Part shown: piece after piece, positions 52,936 to 63,253 of the stretch
Layout of the letters: the number at the start of each line of letters is the position of its first letter
Numbering within the stretch: the stretch's first letter is position 1
Source: Glycomyces dulcitolivorans
GTDB lineage: Bacteria > Actinomycetota > Actinomycetes > Mycobacteriales > Micromonosporaceae
DNA length: 64,000 nucleotides
NCBI RefSeq assembly: GCF_003265355.1
Contig: NZ_QFRW01000080.1
Location: 48,002-112,001 of the forward strand
Direction: 5' to 3'
Notes under the pieces: model-generated
What the model saw: only the letters and a program-made list of their open reading frames with translations
Databases searched by the model: none
What the model was told of the DNA's origin: nothing
Position numbers and translations under genes: made by a program

Positions 52936-54983
52936 ACCTCCTGGTTGTCGGCATCTCGCACCGCAGCGCAGCGGTCGAGACCCTGGAACGGCTCGCGGTC
53001 GGGCCCGAGGCCGCCGCCGAACTCGCGCGCGCGCTCCTGCGCGGCGGCGAGGTCCGCGAGGCCGTCGTCCTCTCCACCTGCAACCGGGTCGAGGTCTACG
53101 CCGTCGCCGGCAGCTTCCACGGCGGGCTCGCCGCCGTCGTCGACGAGCTCCACCGCATCTGGGGCCTCACCGAGATCCAGGCCGACCTCGACTTCGCCTC
53201 CTGCGGGTACGTGCGCCACGGCGCCGACGCCGTCGCCCACGCCTTCCGCGTCGCCGCCGGACTCGACTCCATGGTCGCCGGCGAACCGCAGATCCTCGGC
53301 CAGCTCCGCGACGCCTACGACACCGCGCGCGAGGCCGACCAGGTCGGCCGCCACCTCCACGAGCTCTTCCAGCAGGCCCTGCGCGTCGGGAAGCGCATCC
53401 ACGCCGAGACCGACGTCGACGCCGCCGCGCCCTCCATCGTCACCGCCGCCCTCGACCTCGCCGAGCGCGCGCTCGCCGGGCACGGCTTCCAGAACGGCCT
53501 CACCGAGACCCGCGCCGCCGTCGTCGGCGCCGGGTCCATGGGCTCCCTCGCCACCGCGACCCTCGCCCGCGCCGGCGTCAGGTCCCTGGCCGTCGCCAAC
53601 CGCGACCGCGCCAAGGCCGAGCGCCTCGCCGCCGTCTGGGACGCCGAGGCCGCCGACTACGACGACCTCGCCTCCCTCGCCGCGGGCGCCGACCTCCTCG
53701 TGTGCGCCACCGCCTCCCCCGAGCCGGTGCTCCTCGAATCGCACCTCGCGGGCCGCACCCGCCCGCTCGTCGTCTGCGACCTCGCCCTCCCCAAGGACGT
53801 CGCCGAGGCGGTCGCGCTCCTGCCGGGCGTCACCGTCGTCGACATCGCCCAGATCCAGAAGGCCGACGCCGCCGGGGCCGCCGCCGACACCCTCGCCGAG
53901 GTCGAGCGCCTGCTCGCCGAGGAGATCGAGGCCTACAGCGAGAGCCTGCGCGCCGACGCCGTCACCCCCACCGTCGCGGCCCTGCGGTCCGCGGCCGCCG
54001 ACATCGTCGACGCCGAGCTCGCCCGCGTGGCCCGCCGCGGCGACTTCACCGACGACCAGCGCGCCGAGGTCGCCCGCACCGTCCACCGCGTCGTGCAGCG
54101 GCTCCTCCACGAGCCCACCGTGCGCGTCCGCGAGCTCGCCGGCCAGCCCGGCGCGCCCGACTACGCCCGCGCACTGCGCGACCTCTTCGCCCTCGACGCG
54201 GCGGTCCTCACCGCCGCCGAAGGCGACCGCCTCGCCGAGGCCCTGAAGATCAGCCCCGCGACGGCCCCCGTGGCCGACGCGCTCGGGCAGGTCCCCTCCG
54301 CCCCGTCCGAATTAGGAACGACCGCGAATTCGCGGTACCGAGAAGGGAACGAAGCCCGTGATCCGAGTCGGGACCAGGGGATCGAAGCTCGCGCTCGCGC
54401 AGAGCGGCATGATCGCGGACGCGATCAGTCGCCTGACGGGGGAGCAGGTCGAACTCGTGGAGATCAAGACCACAGGGGACGGGACCACCGTCCCGGTCGC
54501 CGAGCTCGGGGTCGGCGTCTTCGTCAACCAGCTCCGCGAAGCGCTCGACCGCGAGGAGATCGACATCGCGGTCCACTCGTACAAGGACCTCCCCACCGCC
54601 CAGCCCGGGCACCTCGTCATCGGCGTCCCGCCGCGCGAGGACCCGCGCGACGTCCTCGTCGCCTCCGGCGGCCGCACCCTCTCCGACCTGGGGCCGGGCG
54701 CCCGCATCGGCACCGGGTCGCCCCGGCGCATCGCGCAGCTGAACGCCCTGGGGCGCGGCTTCGAGTGCGTGCCGATCCGCGGCAACGTCGACACCCGCAT
54801 CGGCCGGGTCGGCAAGGACCTCGACGGGGTGATCCTCGCCGCCGCCGGCCTCAAGCGGGTCGGCCGCCAGGCGGAGGTGACGGAATACCTGGACCCCTTG
54901 GTGATGCTTCCCGCTCCGGCACAAGGGGCATTGGCGGTCGAATGCCGCAAAGCCGACATGACATCTGCGCTGATCTCAAGTAA
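52932..54983 (+). CDS. hemA: Glutamyl-tRNA reductase with a frame left open into hemC
   Basis: The first enzyme of C5-pathway tetrapyrrole synthesis, reducing glutamyl-tRNA. From GTG 52932 the first about 455 residues are HemA-like: VVGISHRSA, catalytic Cys in LSTCNRVEVY, AGEPQILGQLRDAY, NADPH site VVGAGSMGS, and the C-terminal dimer helix. The frame then lacks a stop where HemA proteins normally end and runs out of frame through the start of hemC to TGA 54983, adding about 208 Arg/Pro-rich residues. A TAG in another frame lies at 54313. True protein end uncertain: frameshift, sequencing error or a real extension. Confidence 0.85.
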   Translation: MNLLVVGISHRSAAVETLERLAVGPEAAAELARALLRGGEVREAVVLSTCNRVEVYAVAGSFHGGLAAVVDELHRIWGLTEIQADLDFASCGYVRHGADAVAHAFRVAAGLDSMVAGEPQILGQLRDAYDTAREADQVGRHLHELFQQALRVGKRIHAETDVDAAAPSIVTAALDLAERALAGHGFQNGLTETRAAVVGAGSMGSLATATLARAGVRSLAVANRDRAKAERLAAVWDAEAADYDDLASLAAGADLLVCATASPEPVLLESHLAGRTRPLVVCDLALPKDVAEAVALLPGVTVVDIAQIQKADAAGAAADTLAEVERLLAEEIEAYSESLRADAVTPTVAALRSAAADIVDAELARVARRGDFTDDQRAEVARTVHRVVQRLLHEPTVRVRELAGQPGAPDYARALRDLFALDAAVLTAAEGDRLAEALKISPATAPVADALGQVPSAPSELGTTANSRYREGNEARDPSRDQGIEARARAERHDRGRDQSPDGGAGRTRGDQDHRGRDHRPGRRARGRRLRQPAPRSARPRGDRHRGPLVQGPPHRPARAPRHRRPAARGPARRPRRLRRPHPLRPGAGRPHRHRVAPAHRAAERPGARLRVRADPRQRRHPHRPGRQGPRRGDPRRRRPQAGRPPGGGDGIPGPLGDASRSGTRGIGGRMPQSRHDICADLK

Positions 54984-55290
54984 GCTCAACGACCGGTACT
55001 CGCAGGCCGCCGTCGCCGCCGAACGCGCACTTCTGCAACGACTCGAAGCCGGGTGCAGCGCTCCCGTCGCCGCACTCGCCGACGTCGCCGAAGGGGCCGA
55101 TCCCGGGGAAGTCGACCTGTATCTGCGCGGAGCCGTCGGCTCCGTGGACGGCTCCGTCATCGAACGGCTCTCGACCACGGCCACGCTCGCCGACGCGGGC
55201 GGCGAGGAGCTGGCCGAGCAGGCCGCGGCCGCGGGCAGGGCCCTCGCCGAGGACCTGCTCGAAGCGGGTGCCGACCAGCTATTGAAGTAG
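54358..55290 (+). CDS. hemC: Porphobilinogen deaminase (hydroxymethylbilane synthase)
   Basis: A 310-residue enzyme linking four porphobilinogens. VGTRGSKLALAQ start, Asp in HSYKDLPT, arginine-rich cofactor site TGSPRRIAQL and IRGNVDTR, and Cys233 in EAGCSAPVAA, which holds the dipyrromethane cofactor. GTG 54358 follows AGAAGGGAACGAAG. The open hemA frame overlaps its first 625 bases; hemD follows after 31 bases. Confidence 0.97.
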   Translation: MIRVGTRGSKLALAQSGMIADAISRLTGEQVELVEIKTTGDGTTVPVAELGVGVFVNQLREALDREEIDIAVHSYKDLPTAQPGHLVIGVPPREDPRDVLVASGGRTLSDLGPGARIGTGSPRRIAQLNALGRGFECVPIRGNVDTRIGRVGKDLDGVILAAAGLKRVGRQAEVTEYLDPLVMLPAPAQGALAVECRKADMTSALISSKLNDRYSQAAVAAERALLQRLEAGCSAPVAALADVAEGADPGEVDLYLRGAVGSVDGSVIERLSTTATLADAGGEELAEQAAAAGRALAEDLLEAGADQLLK

Positions 55291-55321
55291 ACGCAAAGCT
55301 CAGACGATTGATGGAGAGAAC

Positions 55322-56902
55322 ATGACCAGTGCCCGTAAGCCGGTGGGCCGCGTGCGTTTCGTCGGGACCGGCCCAGGCGATCCGGGACTGCTGACCAAGC
55401 GCGCCCTCGACGCGATCCGCGAGGCCGACCGCGTCTACTACGACCGGTCGCTCCCGCAGTCGCTCATCGAGGCGGCCAAGGAGATCAACGGCGACGACGC
55501 GAAGCTCAAGCTCATCGAGTCCTCCCCGTCCGACCAGGGCAAGCTCATGGCCGCCGCCGCGCGCGAAGGCGAGAACATCGTCCGCCTCATCGTCGGCGAC
55601 GCCTACCCGAACCGCCTGGCGCGCGCCGAGATCCGCGCCGCCTCCGCCGAGCAGGCCCGCTTCGAGGTCATCCCCGGCATGAGCCACGCGCAGGCCGTCG
55701 CGGTCTACGCGGGCATGCCCCCCGGGGAGATCCGCACCGTCATCGAGATCGACGACATCGCCTCGGTCGAGCCGCTCGTCATCGCCGACGCGATCAAGCG
55801 CGGCTCCCTCACCGTCACCGCCGACGTCTCCGACCTCTCCTCTCTCCGCGACATCCTCCTCTCCGGCGGCGTCTCCGGCGAGACCGCCGTGGCCGTCACC
55901 GGAGACGCGACCGGGGAGACCGAGTACACGACCACCTCCTCCGTCGACACGTTCGTGGAGGCCGCGCTCGGCTACGCCGGGCAGGTCGTCCTCACCATCG
56001 GCCCCGGCGTCGACGACCGCCACGAGCTCGCCTGGTGGGAGGGCCGCCCGCTGTACGGCTGGAAGGTCCTCATCCCGCGCACCAAGGAGCAGGCCGGCGT
56101 CATGTCCGAGCGCCTGCGCGCCTACGGCGCCATCCCGTGCGAGGTCCCCACGATCGCCGTCGAGCCCCCGCGCACGCCCGCCCAGATGGAGCGGGCCATC
56201 AAGGGCCTCGTCGACGGCCGCTACGCGTGGATCGTCTTCACCAGCCAGAACTCCGTGAAGGCCATCTGGGAGAAGTTCAAGGAGCACGGCCTCGACGCCC
56301 GCGCCTTCGGCGGCCTGCGCATCGCCTGCATCGGCGAGGCCACCGCGAACGCGGTGCGCGAGTTCGGCATCGAGCCCGAGCTCCTCCCGAACGGGCAGCA
56401 GTCCTCGGAGGGCCTCCTGGAGGTCTTCCCGCCGCACGACCCGATCCTCGACATGGTCGGCCGCGTGCTCCTGCCCCGCGCCGACATCGCCACCGAGACG
56501 CTCGTCCAGGGCCTGTCCGAGCGCGGCTGGGAGGTCGACGACGTCACCGCCTACCGCACCGTGCGCGCCTCGCCGCCCGCCGCGGACATCCGCGACGCCA
56601 TCAAGTCCGGCGGCTTCGACGCGGTCCTGTTCACCTCGTCCTCGACCGTCCGCAACCTCGTCGGCATCGCCGGCAAGCCGCACCAGCGCACCGTCGTCGC
56701 GTGCATCGGCCCGGCCACCTCGGACACCGCGACCGAGTTCGGCCTCCGCGTGGACGCCAAGCCCGAGAACGCCTCGGTGCCCGACCTGATCGAGGCGCTC
56801 GCCGAGTACGCCACGGAGCTCAAGCAGCGCCTGGCCGAGGGCCCGATCAAGACCCGCCGCGGCCAGAAGGTCCAGGGCCCGACCGCCCTGAGGTTCCGCT
56901 AA
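55322..56902 (+). CDS. hemD: Uroporphyrinogen-III synthase fused to a degenerate methyltransferase domain
   Basis: A 526-residue protein. Residues about 8-245 have the fold of uroporphyrinogen-III methyltransferase ([16 protein letters not shown]). The SAM-site loop, normally with a GGDP-x-x-x-GRG stretch, reads [14 protein letters not shown], and so may not methylate. Residues about 255-505 are uroporphyrinogen-III synthase, closing the ring of hydroxymethylbilane ([37 protein letters not shown]). Such fusions are usual in actinobacterial heme operons. Confidence 0.9.
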   Translation: MTSARKPVGRVRFVGTGPGDPGLLTKRALDAIREADRVYYDRSLPQSLIEAAKEINGDDAKLKLIESSPSDQGKLMAAAAREGENIVRLIVGDAYPNRLARAEIRAASAEQARFEVIPGMSHAQAVAVYAGMPPGEIRTVIEIDDIASVEPLVIADAIKRGSLTVTADVSDLSSLRDILLSGGVSGETAVAVTGDATGETEYTTTSSVDTFVEAALGYAGQVVLTIGPGVDDRHELAWWEGRPLYGWKVLIPRTKEQAGVMSERLRAYGAIPCEVPTIAVEPPRTPAQMERAIKGLVDGRYAWIVFTSQNSVKAIWEKFKEHGLDARAFGGLRIACIGEATANAVREFGIEPELLPNGQQSSEGLLEVFPPHDPILDMVGRVLLPRADIATETLVQGLSERGWEVDDVTAYRTVRASPPAADIRDAIKSGGFDAVLFTSSSTVRNLVGIAGKPHQRTVVACIGPATSDTATEFGLRVDAKPENASVPDLIEALAEYATELKQRLAEGPIKTRRGQKVQGPTALRFR

Positions 56903-56931
56903 AGCATTACGTGAGAAGGGAAGTGGCCGCA

Positions 56932-57918
56932 GTGCCGAGCAGCTCCGAATACCCCGTCATCCGCCCCCGGAGGCTGCGCCGCACTGCGGCCCTTCGCCGT
57001 CTGGTCGCCGAGACCCGCGTGCACACCAACGACCTCGTGCTCCCGTTCTTCGTCAAGGAGGACCTGCGCGAGCCGGTCGAGATCCCGTCGATGCCGGGCG
57101 TCTTCCAGCACACCGTCGACTCCGCCCGCAAGCTCGCCGTCGAGGCCGCCCGCGCCGGGCTCGGCGGGCTCATGCCCTTCGCCGTCCCGGCCGTGCGCGA
57201 CGCCGTCGGCTCCGCCGCGACCGACCCCGACGGCATCCTCAACCGCACCACGCGCGCTATTCGCGAGGAGATCGGCGACGACCTCGTGATCATCCCCGAC
57301 CTGTGCCTCGACGAGTTCACCGACCACGGCCACTGCGGCGTCCTGCGCCCCGACGGCTCGGTCGACAACGACGCCACCCTCGACCGCTACGCCGAGATGG
57401 GCCTGGCCCTCGCCGAATCCGGCGCCGACCTCCTCGGCGCCTCCGGCATGATGGACGGCCAGGTCGGCTTCGTCCGCGCGGCCCTCGACGACGCCGGCCG
57501 CACCGACACCGGCGTGCTCGCCTACGCCGCCAAGTACACCAGCGCCTTCTACGGGCCCTTCCGCCAAGCCGTCGAATCCCAGCTCCAGGGCGACCGCCGC
57601 ACCTACCAGCAGGACACCGCGAACGCCACCGAAGCGCTCCTGGAGATCGACCTCGACATCGAGCAGGGCGCCGACATCGTCATGGTCAAGCCCGCCCTCC
57701 CCTACCTCGACATCGTCCGCGCCGCCGCCGAACGCTCCCCCGTCCCCGTCGCCGCCTACCACATCTCAGGCGAATACGCCCAACTCGTGGCCGCCGCCGA
57801 ACGAGGCTGGATCGACAAGGACGCTGCGATCCTGGAGTCCCTGACGAGCATCAAGCGCGCCGGGGCGAGGATCATCGCGACGTACACGGCCCTCGACGCG
57901 GCGGCGATGCTCCGCTAG
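56932..57918 (+). CDS. hemB: Porphobilinogen synthase (5-aminolevulinate dehydratase)
   Basis: A 328-residue octameric enzyme joining two 5-aminolevulinates. Schiff-base lysines are Lys201 ([13 protein letters not shown]) and Lys253 ([11 protein letters not shown]). The metal region reads [14 protein letters not shown]: with Asp in place of a Cys, it points to the magnesium-type rather than the zinc-type site. GTG 56932 has AAGGGAA nine bases upstream (GTG 56923 is too close). Last gene of the rex-hem run; its stop overlaps the end of the opposite-strand antitoxin gene. Confidence 0.95.
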   Translation: MPSSSEYPVIRPRRLRRTAALRRLVAETRVHTNDLVLPFFVKEDLREPVEIPSMPGVFQHTVDSARKLAVEAARAGLGGLMPFAVPAVRDAVGSAATDPDGILNRTTRAIREEIGDDLVIIPDLCLDEFTDHGHCGVLRPDGSVDNDATLDRYAEMGLALAESGADLLGASGMMDGQVGFVRAALDDAGRTDTGVLAYAAKYTSAFYGPFRQAVESQLQGDRRTYQQDTANATEALLEIDLDIEQGADIVMVKPALPYLDIVRAAAERSPVPVAAYHISGEYAQLVAAAERGWIDKDAAILESLTSIKRAGARIIATYTALDAAAMLR

Positions 57919-58127
57919 AGGCCTGGTTTCCCGGCGGCATCGACGGCGATCCGGAGGGCCCGGTTGATGGCCTCGGTCCGGGTATCTACTTCGAGCACTC
58001 GCATGGCCTGCTGCAGCAGGCCCTCGTCGACCGACTTGTTGAGGTCAACCATCAGGTCGAAGTCGAACAGGCCCTCGGCGGCCATGCGCTGGAGTTCCTT
58101 CAGCGCTTTGCGGGCTCGCTCACTCAC
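57915..58127 (-). CDS. VapB-like antitoxin, extra copy downstream of the toxin
   Basis: A 70-residue protein from GTG 58127 (GGAGG-like sequence upstream). The C-terminal half, [35 protein letters not shown], matches the VapB/ribbon-helix-helix pattern DELL-x-x-A...T-x-T-E-A-x-N-x-A-L. It begins inside the toxin gene (13-base overlap of the reading regions) and no second toxin follows, as hemB converges on it. It may be an added antitoxin for the same PIN toxin or a remnant of another module. Confidence 0.65.
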   Translation of the reverse strand: MSERARKALKELQRMAAEGLFDFDLMVDLNKSVDEGLLQQAMRVLEVDTRTEAINRALRIAVDAAGKPGL

Positions 58128-58515
58128 GGAGGTTCCTGACCTCGCAGCGGATGCCGGGGGTATTGGCGAACTTCTTGTCCAGCGTGACCAGGGGAACTTC
58201 CAGGTATTCCGCGAGGGCGGCGAACGCCGCATCGTAGGGCCACATGTTGTTACGAAGCTCCCAGACCCGGCGCATCAGCGGCGCATGATCGAACCGGCGA
58301 AGGTTTATGCGGTCGAGCAGGTCGATCGCGCTGAGGGCGATGTCTTCTGAGAGTTTGCCGCCGAGGACCATGCCGCGGAACACAGAGGCGCATTCGAGAT
58401 CTACCGCGTAGGGTGCGGCAACTGGGTTTCCTGATACGGCTTCTCGGACCCGCAGTCCGGTTTCGTCGCGAACCAGTAGGAACTCGGCCATCGCCGAGGT
58501 GTCGAGGACGATCAC
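58120..58515 (-). CDS. PIN-domain toxin (VapC-like ribonuclease)
   Basis: A 131-residue protein. PIN acidic residues appear in order: Asp5 in MIVLDTSAMAEFLL, Glu in DLECASVFRG (near residue 41), Asp in YDAAFAALAE (near 95), and TLDKKFA near the end. VapC toxins cut RNA until bound by their antitoxin. GTG 58515 overlaps the antitoxin stop (GTGA), and a second VapB-like gene overlaps its 3' end. The module has lower GC than the flanks. Confidence 0.88.
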   Translation of the reverse strand: MIVLDTSAMAEFLLVRDETGLRVREAVSGNPVAAPYAVDLECASVFRGMVLGGKLSEDIALSAIDLLDRINLRRFDHAPLMRRVWELRNNMWPYDAAFAALAEYLEVPLVTLDKKFANTPGIRCEVRNLRE

Positions 58516-58748
58516 TGGCGAGCCTGCCGCATCTCCTCGATCGCATTGAGAACGTCGTCGGTGGTCACGTTGGCCCGAGCGGCTAGCCGGTCCGCTTCGC
58601 GCGCGGCTTGCTCGATACTGAGCGCGTACGCCTCGCGCTCAAGTACATCGCGCACATACGCCTGGAGCGACTGCCGCTTGGCGGCGGCACTGACTCGGAG
58701 GATGGCCAGTGCATCTTCCGACATGTCACGAACACTGAGTGTAGTCAT
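58512..58748 (-). CDS. Antitoxin of the PIN toxin (FitA/ribbon-helix-helix type)
   Basis: A 78-residue protein from ATG 58748. MTTLSVRDMSEDALAILRVSAAAKRQSLQAYVRDVLERE is a ribbon-helix-helix DNA-binding domain of the FitA/Arc type; the acidic Ala-rich C-terminus would wrap the toxin. It is directly upstream of and overlaps the toxin gene, the normal antitoxin-first order. An AT-rich inverted repeat at 58749-58785 is the likely autoregulatory operator. Confidence 0.8.
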   Translation of the reverse strand: MTTLSVRDMSEDALAILRVSAAAKRQSLQAYVRDVLEREAYALSIEQAAREADRLAARANVTTDDVLNAIEEMRQARQ

Positions 58749-58785
58749 GAATGCATTATAGCAAATATGAATGTGAAATGCATTC
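58749..58785. promoter_or_regulatory. Inverted-repeat operator of the toxin-antitoxin module
   Basis: GAATGCATT (58749-58757) and AATGCATTC (58777-58785), 19 bases apart, directly upstream of the antitoxin ATG. The AT-rich sequence contrasts with the GC-rich flanks. Binding by the antitoxin or the complex is inferred. Confidence 0.6.
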
Positions 58786-58809
58786 AATACTTGGAGGGCT
58801 CATGATGCG

Positions 58810-59850
58810 TCAGAGCGCTGCGTTTACCATGACTGGCTCGGGGTGGAGGCGGACGCCGAATTTTTCCTCTACCGTGTCGGCGACTTCGGTTGCGAGGGCG
58901 AGGAGTTCGGCAGTCGTCGCGCCGCCGCGGTTGGTCAGGGCGAGGGTGTGCTTGGTCGAGAGACTGACGTTCCCGTGACCGTAGCCCTTTTCGAAACCCG
59001 CGGCTCCGATGAGCCAGGCCGCCGAGACCTTGATCTGGCCGTCGTTCGTCTTCCAATGGGGCGGTTCGCCTCCGGCGCGGGCGGCGATGTCGTGGAAGAC
59101 CGCGGGGCCGACGATCGGATTGGTGAAGAAGGAACCCGCGCTCCAGGTGTCGTGGTCGGCCTCGTCGAGGACCATGCCCTTGCCGTGGCGCAGCTCGATG
59201 ACCGCGTCGCGGGCGTCGGCGAGGGGCACGCGGTCGCCGACGTCGGCGCCGAGGCGCTTCGCGAGTTCGGCGTAGGCGATCGGCTGCGACAGGCCGGACC
59301 GCTCCAGCTCGAAGTCCACACTGAGCACCAGGTACCGGTCGGAATGCTTGAACATGCTGTGGCGGTAGGCGAATCCGCATTCGGCAGGGGTCCAGTCGCG
59401 GAGCTCGTCCCGCTCGCGGTCCCAGACCCGCACGGCCGCGATGCGCTGCGCGACCTCCTGGCCGTAGGCGCCCACGTTCTGGATCGGGGTCGCGCCCGCC
59501 GAACCCGGGATGCCGCTCAGGCACTCCACGCCCGAGAACCCGTTCGCCACGGTCCACGCGACGAACTCGTCCCAGACCTGGCCGGCCTGCACGCGCACTG
59601 TTCCCAGGTCCTCGATGCCCCCGCCCCGCAGGACCACGACCGTCCCGTCGAAGCCCTCGTCGCCGATCACGACATTGCTGCCCCCGGCGAGGACCAGCGT
59701 CGAGCCCTTCGCCGCGCGGAGGGCCTCGACCGCCTCCTCTGAGGAAGCGGCTTCGACGAGCTCGCGGGCCGGACCGCCCAAGCGCAGGGTCGTGTACTCG
59801 CTGAGCAGGTTCCGAGGAGTCCCGCTTGCCGTTGGACTGGCGTGTGTCAC
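58810..59850 (-). CDS. murB: UDP-N-acetylenolpyruvoylglucosamine reductase
   Basis: A 346-residue FAD enzyme making UDP-MurNAc for peptidoglycan. FAD-site motifs VLAGGSNVVIGDEGF and GIPGSAGATPIQNVGAYGQE, catalytic Ser in SAGSFFTNPIV, and Glu near the end (HPEPVMVN). TAGGCT (59858-59863, minus strand) ends 7 bases before GTG 59850, suggesting a leaderless mRNA; no ribosome-binding site is seen. Transcribed alone, divergent from the DinB-like gene. Confidence 0.95.
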   Translation of the reverse strand: MTHASPTASGTPRNLLSEYTTLRLGGPARELVEAASSEEAVEALRAAKGSTLVLAGGSNVVIGDEGFDGTVVVLRGGGIEDLGTVRVQAGQVWDEFVAWTVANGFSGVECLSGIPGSAGATPIQNVGAYGQEVAQRIAAVRVWDRERDELRDWTPAECGFAYRHSMFKHSDRYLVLSVDFELERSGLSQPIAYAELAKRLGADVGDRVPLADARDAVIELRHGKGMVLDEADHDTWSAGSFFTNPIVGPAVFHDIAARAGGEPPHWKTNDGQIKVSAAWLIGAAGFEKGYGHGNVSLSTKHTLALTNRGGATTAELLALATEVADTVEEKFGVRLHPEPVMVNAAL

Positions 59851-59897
59851 GCCCGAAAGCCTAAACTTTTCGCAGGCTACGAGGAACGGCGGTCACC

Positions 59898-60644
59898 ATG
59901 GCTAAGCTGCGCATCACCGACTACCTCGCGGAACTGAAGACGGAGGCCGCGGGCCTGCGCTCGGTCTGCGAACCCGAGGTGCTCGACCGCGTCGCGCCGT
60001 CGCGCCCCGACACCACGGTCTCCGGCATCCTCCTCGAACTCGCCAGGCTCTACCGCTGGACCGTGGACGCCCTGTACACCGCGCCCGCCGAAGACCGCGA
60101 CGTCCCCGAGCCGCCGCCCGTGACCGCCTCCGGCCGGGCCGTCCTCGACGCCTACGACCAGGCGCTCGCCGGCGTCCTCGAAGCGGTCGAGGCGCGCGGG
60201 CCCGAGTCGCCGGCGTGGACGTGGGCGCCGGTGGAGTGGCGGGCCGAGTTCTGGCACCGGCGCGTCGCCGTCGCCACCGGCCTGGCCAGATGGGACCTCC
60301 AGATGGCCGTCGGCGCCACCGCCCCCGTGCCGGTCGCGCTCGCCGCCGAGGCCGTGACCGAGGCGTTCGAGGCCTTCATCCCCGTCGGCGCGCGCCGCGG
60401 CGCGCATCCGGACGCGAACGGGCTCGTGCAGCTGTTCGCGCAGGACGCTGACACCACTTGGTTCGTGCGCCTGAGGGAAGGCCGGGTCGCCCTCCTGGAC
60501 CAGCCGGACGCGCGCACCGAGCTCCAGGCCCGCGCGGCGGGGTCGGCGTCGGACATCGCGCTGGCGCTGTGGGGGCGGCTGCCGTTCGGGATCTGCGACG
60601 TCGTGGGGGACGAGTCCCTGCTCCAGGCCCTGCGGGTCGAGTAA
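59898..60644 (+). CDS. Maleylpyruvate isomerase/DinB-like, possibly mycothiol-dependent protein
   Basis: A 248-residue protein. The helical N-terminal half holds EFWHRRVAVATGLARWDLQMAVG, a form of the metal-binding H-x3-E-x3-H-like helix of the MDMPI/DinB superfamily; the C-terminal beta domain (LVQLFAQDADTTWFVRL, SDIALALWGRLP) matches that family too. Actinobacterial members use mycothiol or act in thiol chemistry. The substrate is unknown. Confidence 0.7.
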   Translation: MAKLRITDYLAELKTEAAGLRSVCEPEVLDRVAPSRPDTTVSGILLELARLYRWTVDALYTAPAEDRDVPEPPPVTASGRAVLDAYDQALAGVLEAVEARGPESPAWTWAPVEWRAEFWHRRVAVATGLARWDLQMAVGATAPVPVALAAEAVTEAFEAFIPVGARRGAHPDANGLVQLFAQDADTTWFVRLREGRVALLDQPDARTELQARAAGSASDIALALWGRLPFGICDVVGDESLLQALRVE

Positions 60645-60692
60645 CGGTTCGGTAAAGGCCCCGCGGAAACCGGACAAACGTTCGGGGGCCAC

Positions 60693-60722
60693 TTGGCAAA
60701 GGCTTCCCCGCGAGGCTAGGCT
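60693..60722 (+). promoter_or_regulatory. Probable promoter of msiK
   Basis: TTGGCA (60693-60698) and TAGGCT (60717-60722) with an 18-base spacer, 138 bases before ATG 60861, leaving a long untranslated leader. Confidence 0.55.
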
Positions 60723-60860
60723 CACACTGCGCTCCGTGGTGCTCGCACCGCGCGGCGCGCGTCCCAGCGCGGGGACCCCCATGGTGCTCCCGGGCTGCGA
60801 CGGACAACCGCCTTTTACCACGGATCGTCTGGCACGTGCCTGCCAGTGAAAGGGAACATC

Positions 60861-61955
<1,095 letters not shown>

Positions 61956-61990
61956 TCCGGGCGAACGTCCGAACCGGTTCTGAACGAACG

Positions 61991-62019
61991 GGGCCGCGCA
62001 TTGGCTGCGCGGCCCTTTT
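61991..62019 (+). terminator. Rho-independent terminator of msiK
   Basis: GGGCCGCGCA and TGCGCGGCCC form a perfect 10-base stem with a five-base loop, followed by TTTT. Confidence 0.9.
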
Positions 62020-62066
62020 CGCTGCCCGTAACGCGAAGGCAACTGTGCGAGAGCTACGGTTGTCGT

Positions 62067-63197
62067 ATGGCCGCCCTCACCCCCATCAGGCCGCGAGTGG
62101 AAGGCGCCGACGAGTTCACCGTCGGCACCCGGTTCCACCGCGCCCTGGACGACGGGCGGATCGAGTGCACGGTCTGCCCGCGGGCCTGCCGCCTGCGCGA
62201 GGGCCAGCGGGGGCTCTGCTTCGTGCGGGCCCGCCAAGGGGACCAGATCGTCCTCACCTCCTACGGCCGCTCCTCCGGGTTCTGCGTCGACCCCGTGGAG
62301 AAGAAGCCGCTCAACCACTTCCTGCCCGGCACGCCGGTGCTCTCGTTCGGGACGGCCGGGTGCAACCTCGCGTGCCGGTTCTGCCAGAACTGGGACATCT
62401 CCAAGTCGCGTGAGATCGACACCCTCTCCTCGCAAGCGGATGCCGTGACGCTCGCCGCCACCGCGAAGCGGCTGGGCTGCAAGTCGATCGCGTTCACCTA
62501 CAATGACCCGACGGTGTTCCTGGAGTACGCGACCGACTGCGCCGACGCCGCCCGCGACGCGGGCCTGAGAGCAGTCGCGGTGTCCGCCGGGTACATCAAC
62601 GCCCCGGCCCGCCGGGAGCTGTACTCCCATATGGACGCCGCGAACATCGACCTGAAGGCGTTCACCGAGGAGTTCTACAAGAAGGTCGCGTTCGCTTCAC
62701 TGAGGACGGTCCTCGACACACTCGAATACCTGGTGCACGAGACCGACGTGTGGACCGAGATCACGACGCTGCTGATCCCGGGGCACAACGACTCGGACGC
62801 GGAGATCGCGGCCGAGGCGGAGTGGATCGCCGAGCATCTGGGTCCTGAAGTGCCCCTGCACTTCACGGCCTTCCACCCGGACTTCAAGATGCGGGACGTG
62901 CCGCCCACTCCCCCGTCGACCCTGACCCGGGCGCGGCGCATCGCGCTCGATGCGGGCCTCAGGTTCGTGTACACGGGGAACGTGCACGACCCGGAAGGGC
63001 AGACGACGACCTGCTCTTGTGGCGAAGCCCTCATCGTGCGTGATTGGTACCGGATTGACCGGTATGCAGTGTCGGATAGCGGACAGTGCGTACGTTGCGG
63101 CGCGCGCGTTCCCGGAGTTTTCGAGGGACCGGCGGGAGACTGGGGTCCCAGGCGGCAACCGATCCGCATCGCCGCACCGTCAGTCAGACAGCCATAA
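62067..63197 (+). CDS. amrS: AmmeMemoRadiSam radical SAM enzyme
   Basis: A 376-residue protein. The [4Fe-4S] motif CNLACRFC is at residues 99-106 inside a radical SAM barrel. An N-terminal CTVCPRACRLREGQRGLCFVR cysteine cluster and a C-terminal CSCG...CVRCG pair are present, all typical of the AmmeMemoRadiSam subgroup related to pyruvate-formate-lyase activators. The MEMO-family gene follows after 56 bases, the expected neighbour; the chemical role is not settled. TACGGT (62055-62060) is 6 bases before the ATG. Confidence 0.9.
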   Translation: MAALTPIRPRVEGADEFTVGTRFHRALDDGRIECTVCPRACRLREGQRGLCFVRARQGDQIVLTSYGRSSGFCVDPVEKKPLNHFLPGTPVLSFGTAGCNLACRFCQNWDISKSREIDTLSSQADAVTLAATAKRLGCKSIAFTYNDPTVFLEYATDCADAARDAGLRAVAVSAGYINAPARRELYSHMDAANIDLKAFTEEFYKKVAFASLRTVLDTLEYLVHETDVWTEITTLLIPGHNDSDAEIAAEAEWIAEHLGPEVPLHFTAFHPDFKMRDVPPTPPSTLTRARRIALDAGLRFVYTGNVHDPEGQTTTCSCGEALIVRDWYRIDRYAVSDSGQCVRCGARVPGVFEGPAGDWGPRRQPIRIAAPSVRQP

Positions 63198-63253
63198 CCC
63201 ACCACCATCACCGGCAGCCAGTCCAGCATCAACCCACCACCGGAAGACCAGCG

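Noticed and set aside
57672..58130. A single long antisense gene through hemB
   Set aside because: Only the VapB-like frame from 58127 to 57915 has a family match; the remainder is shadow of hemB.
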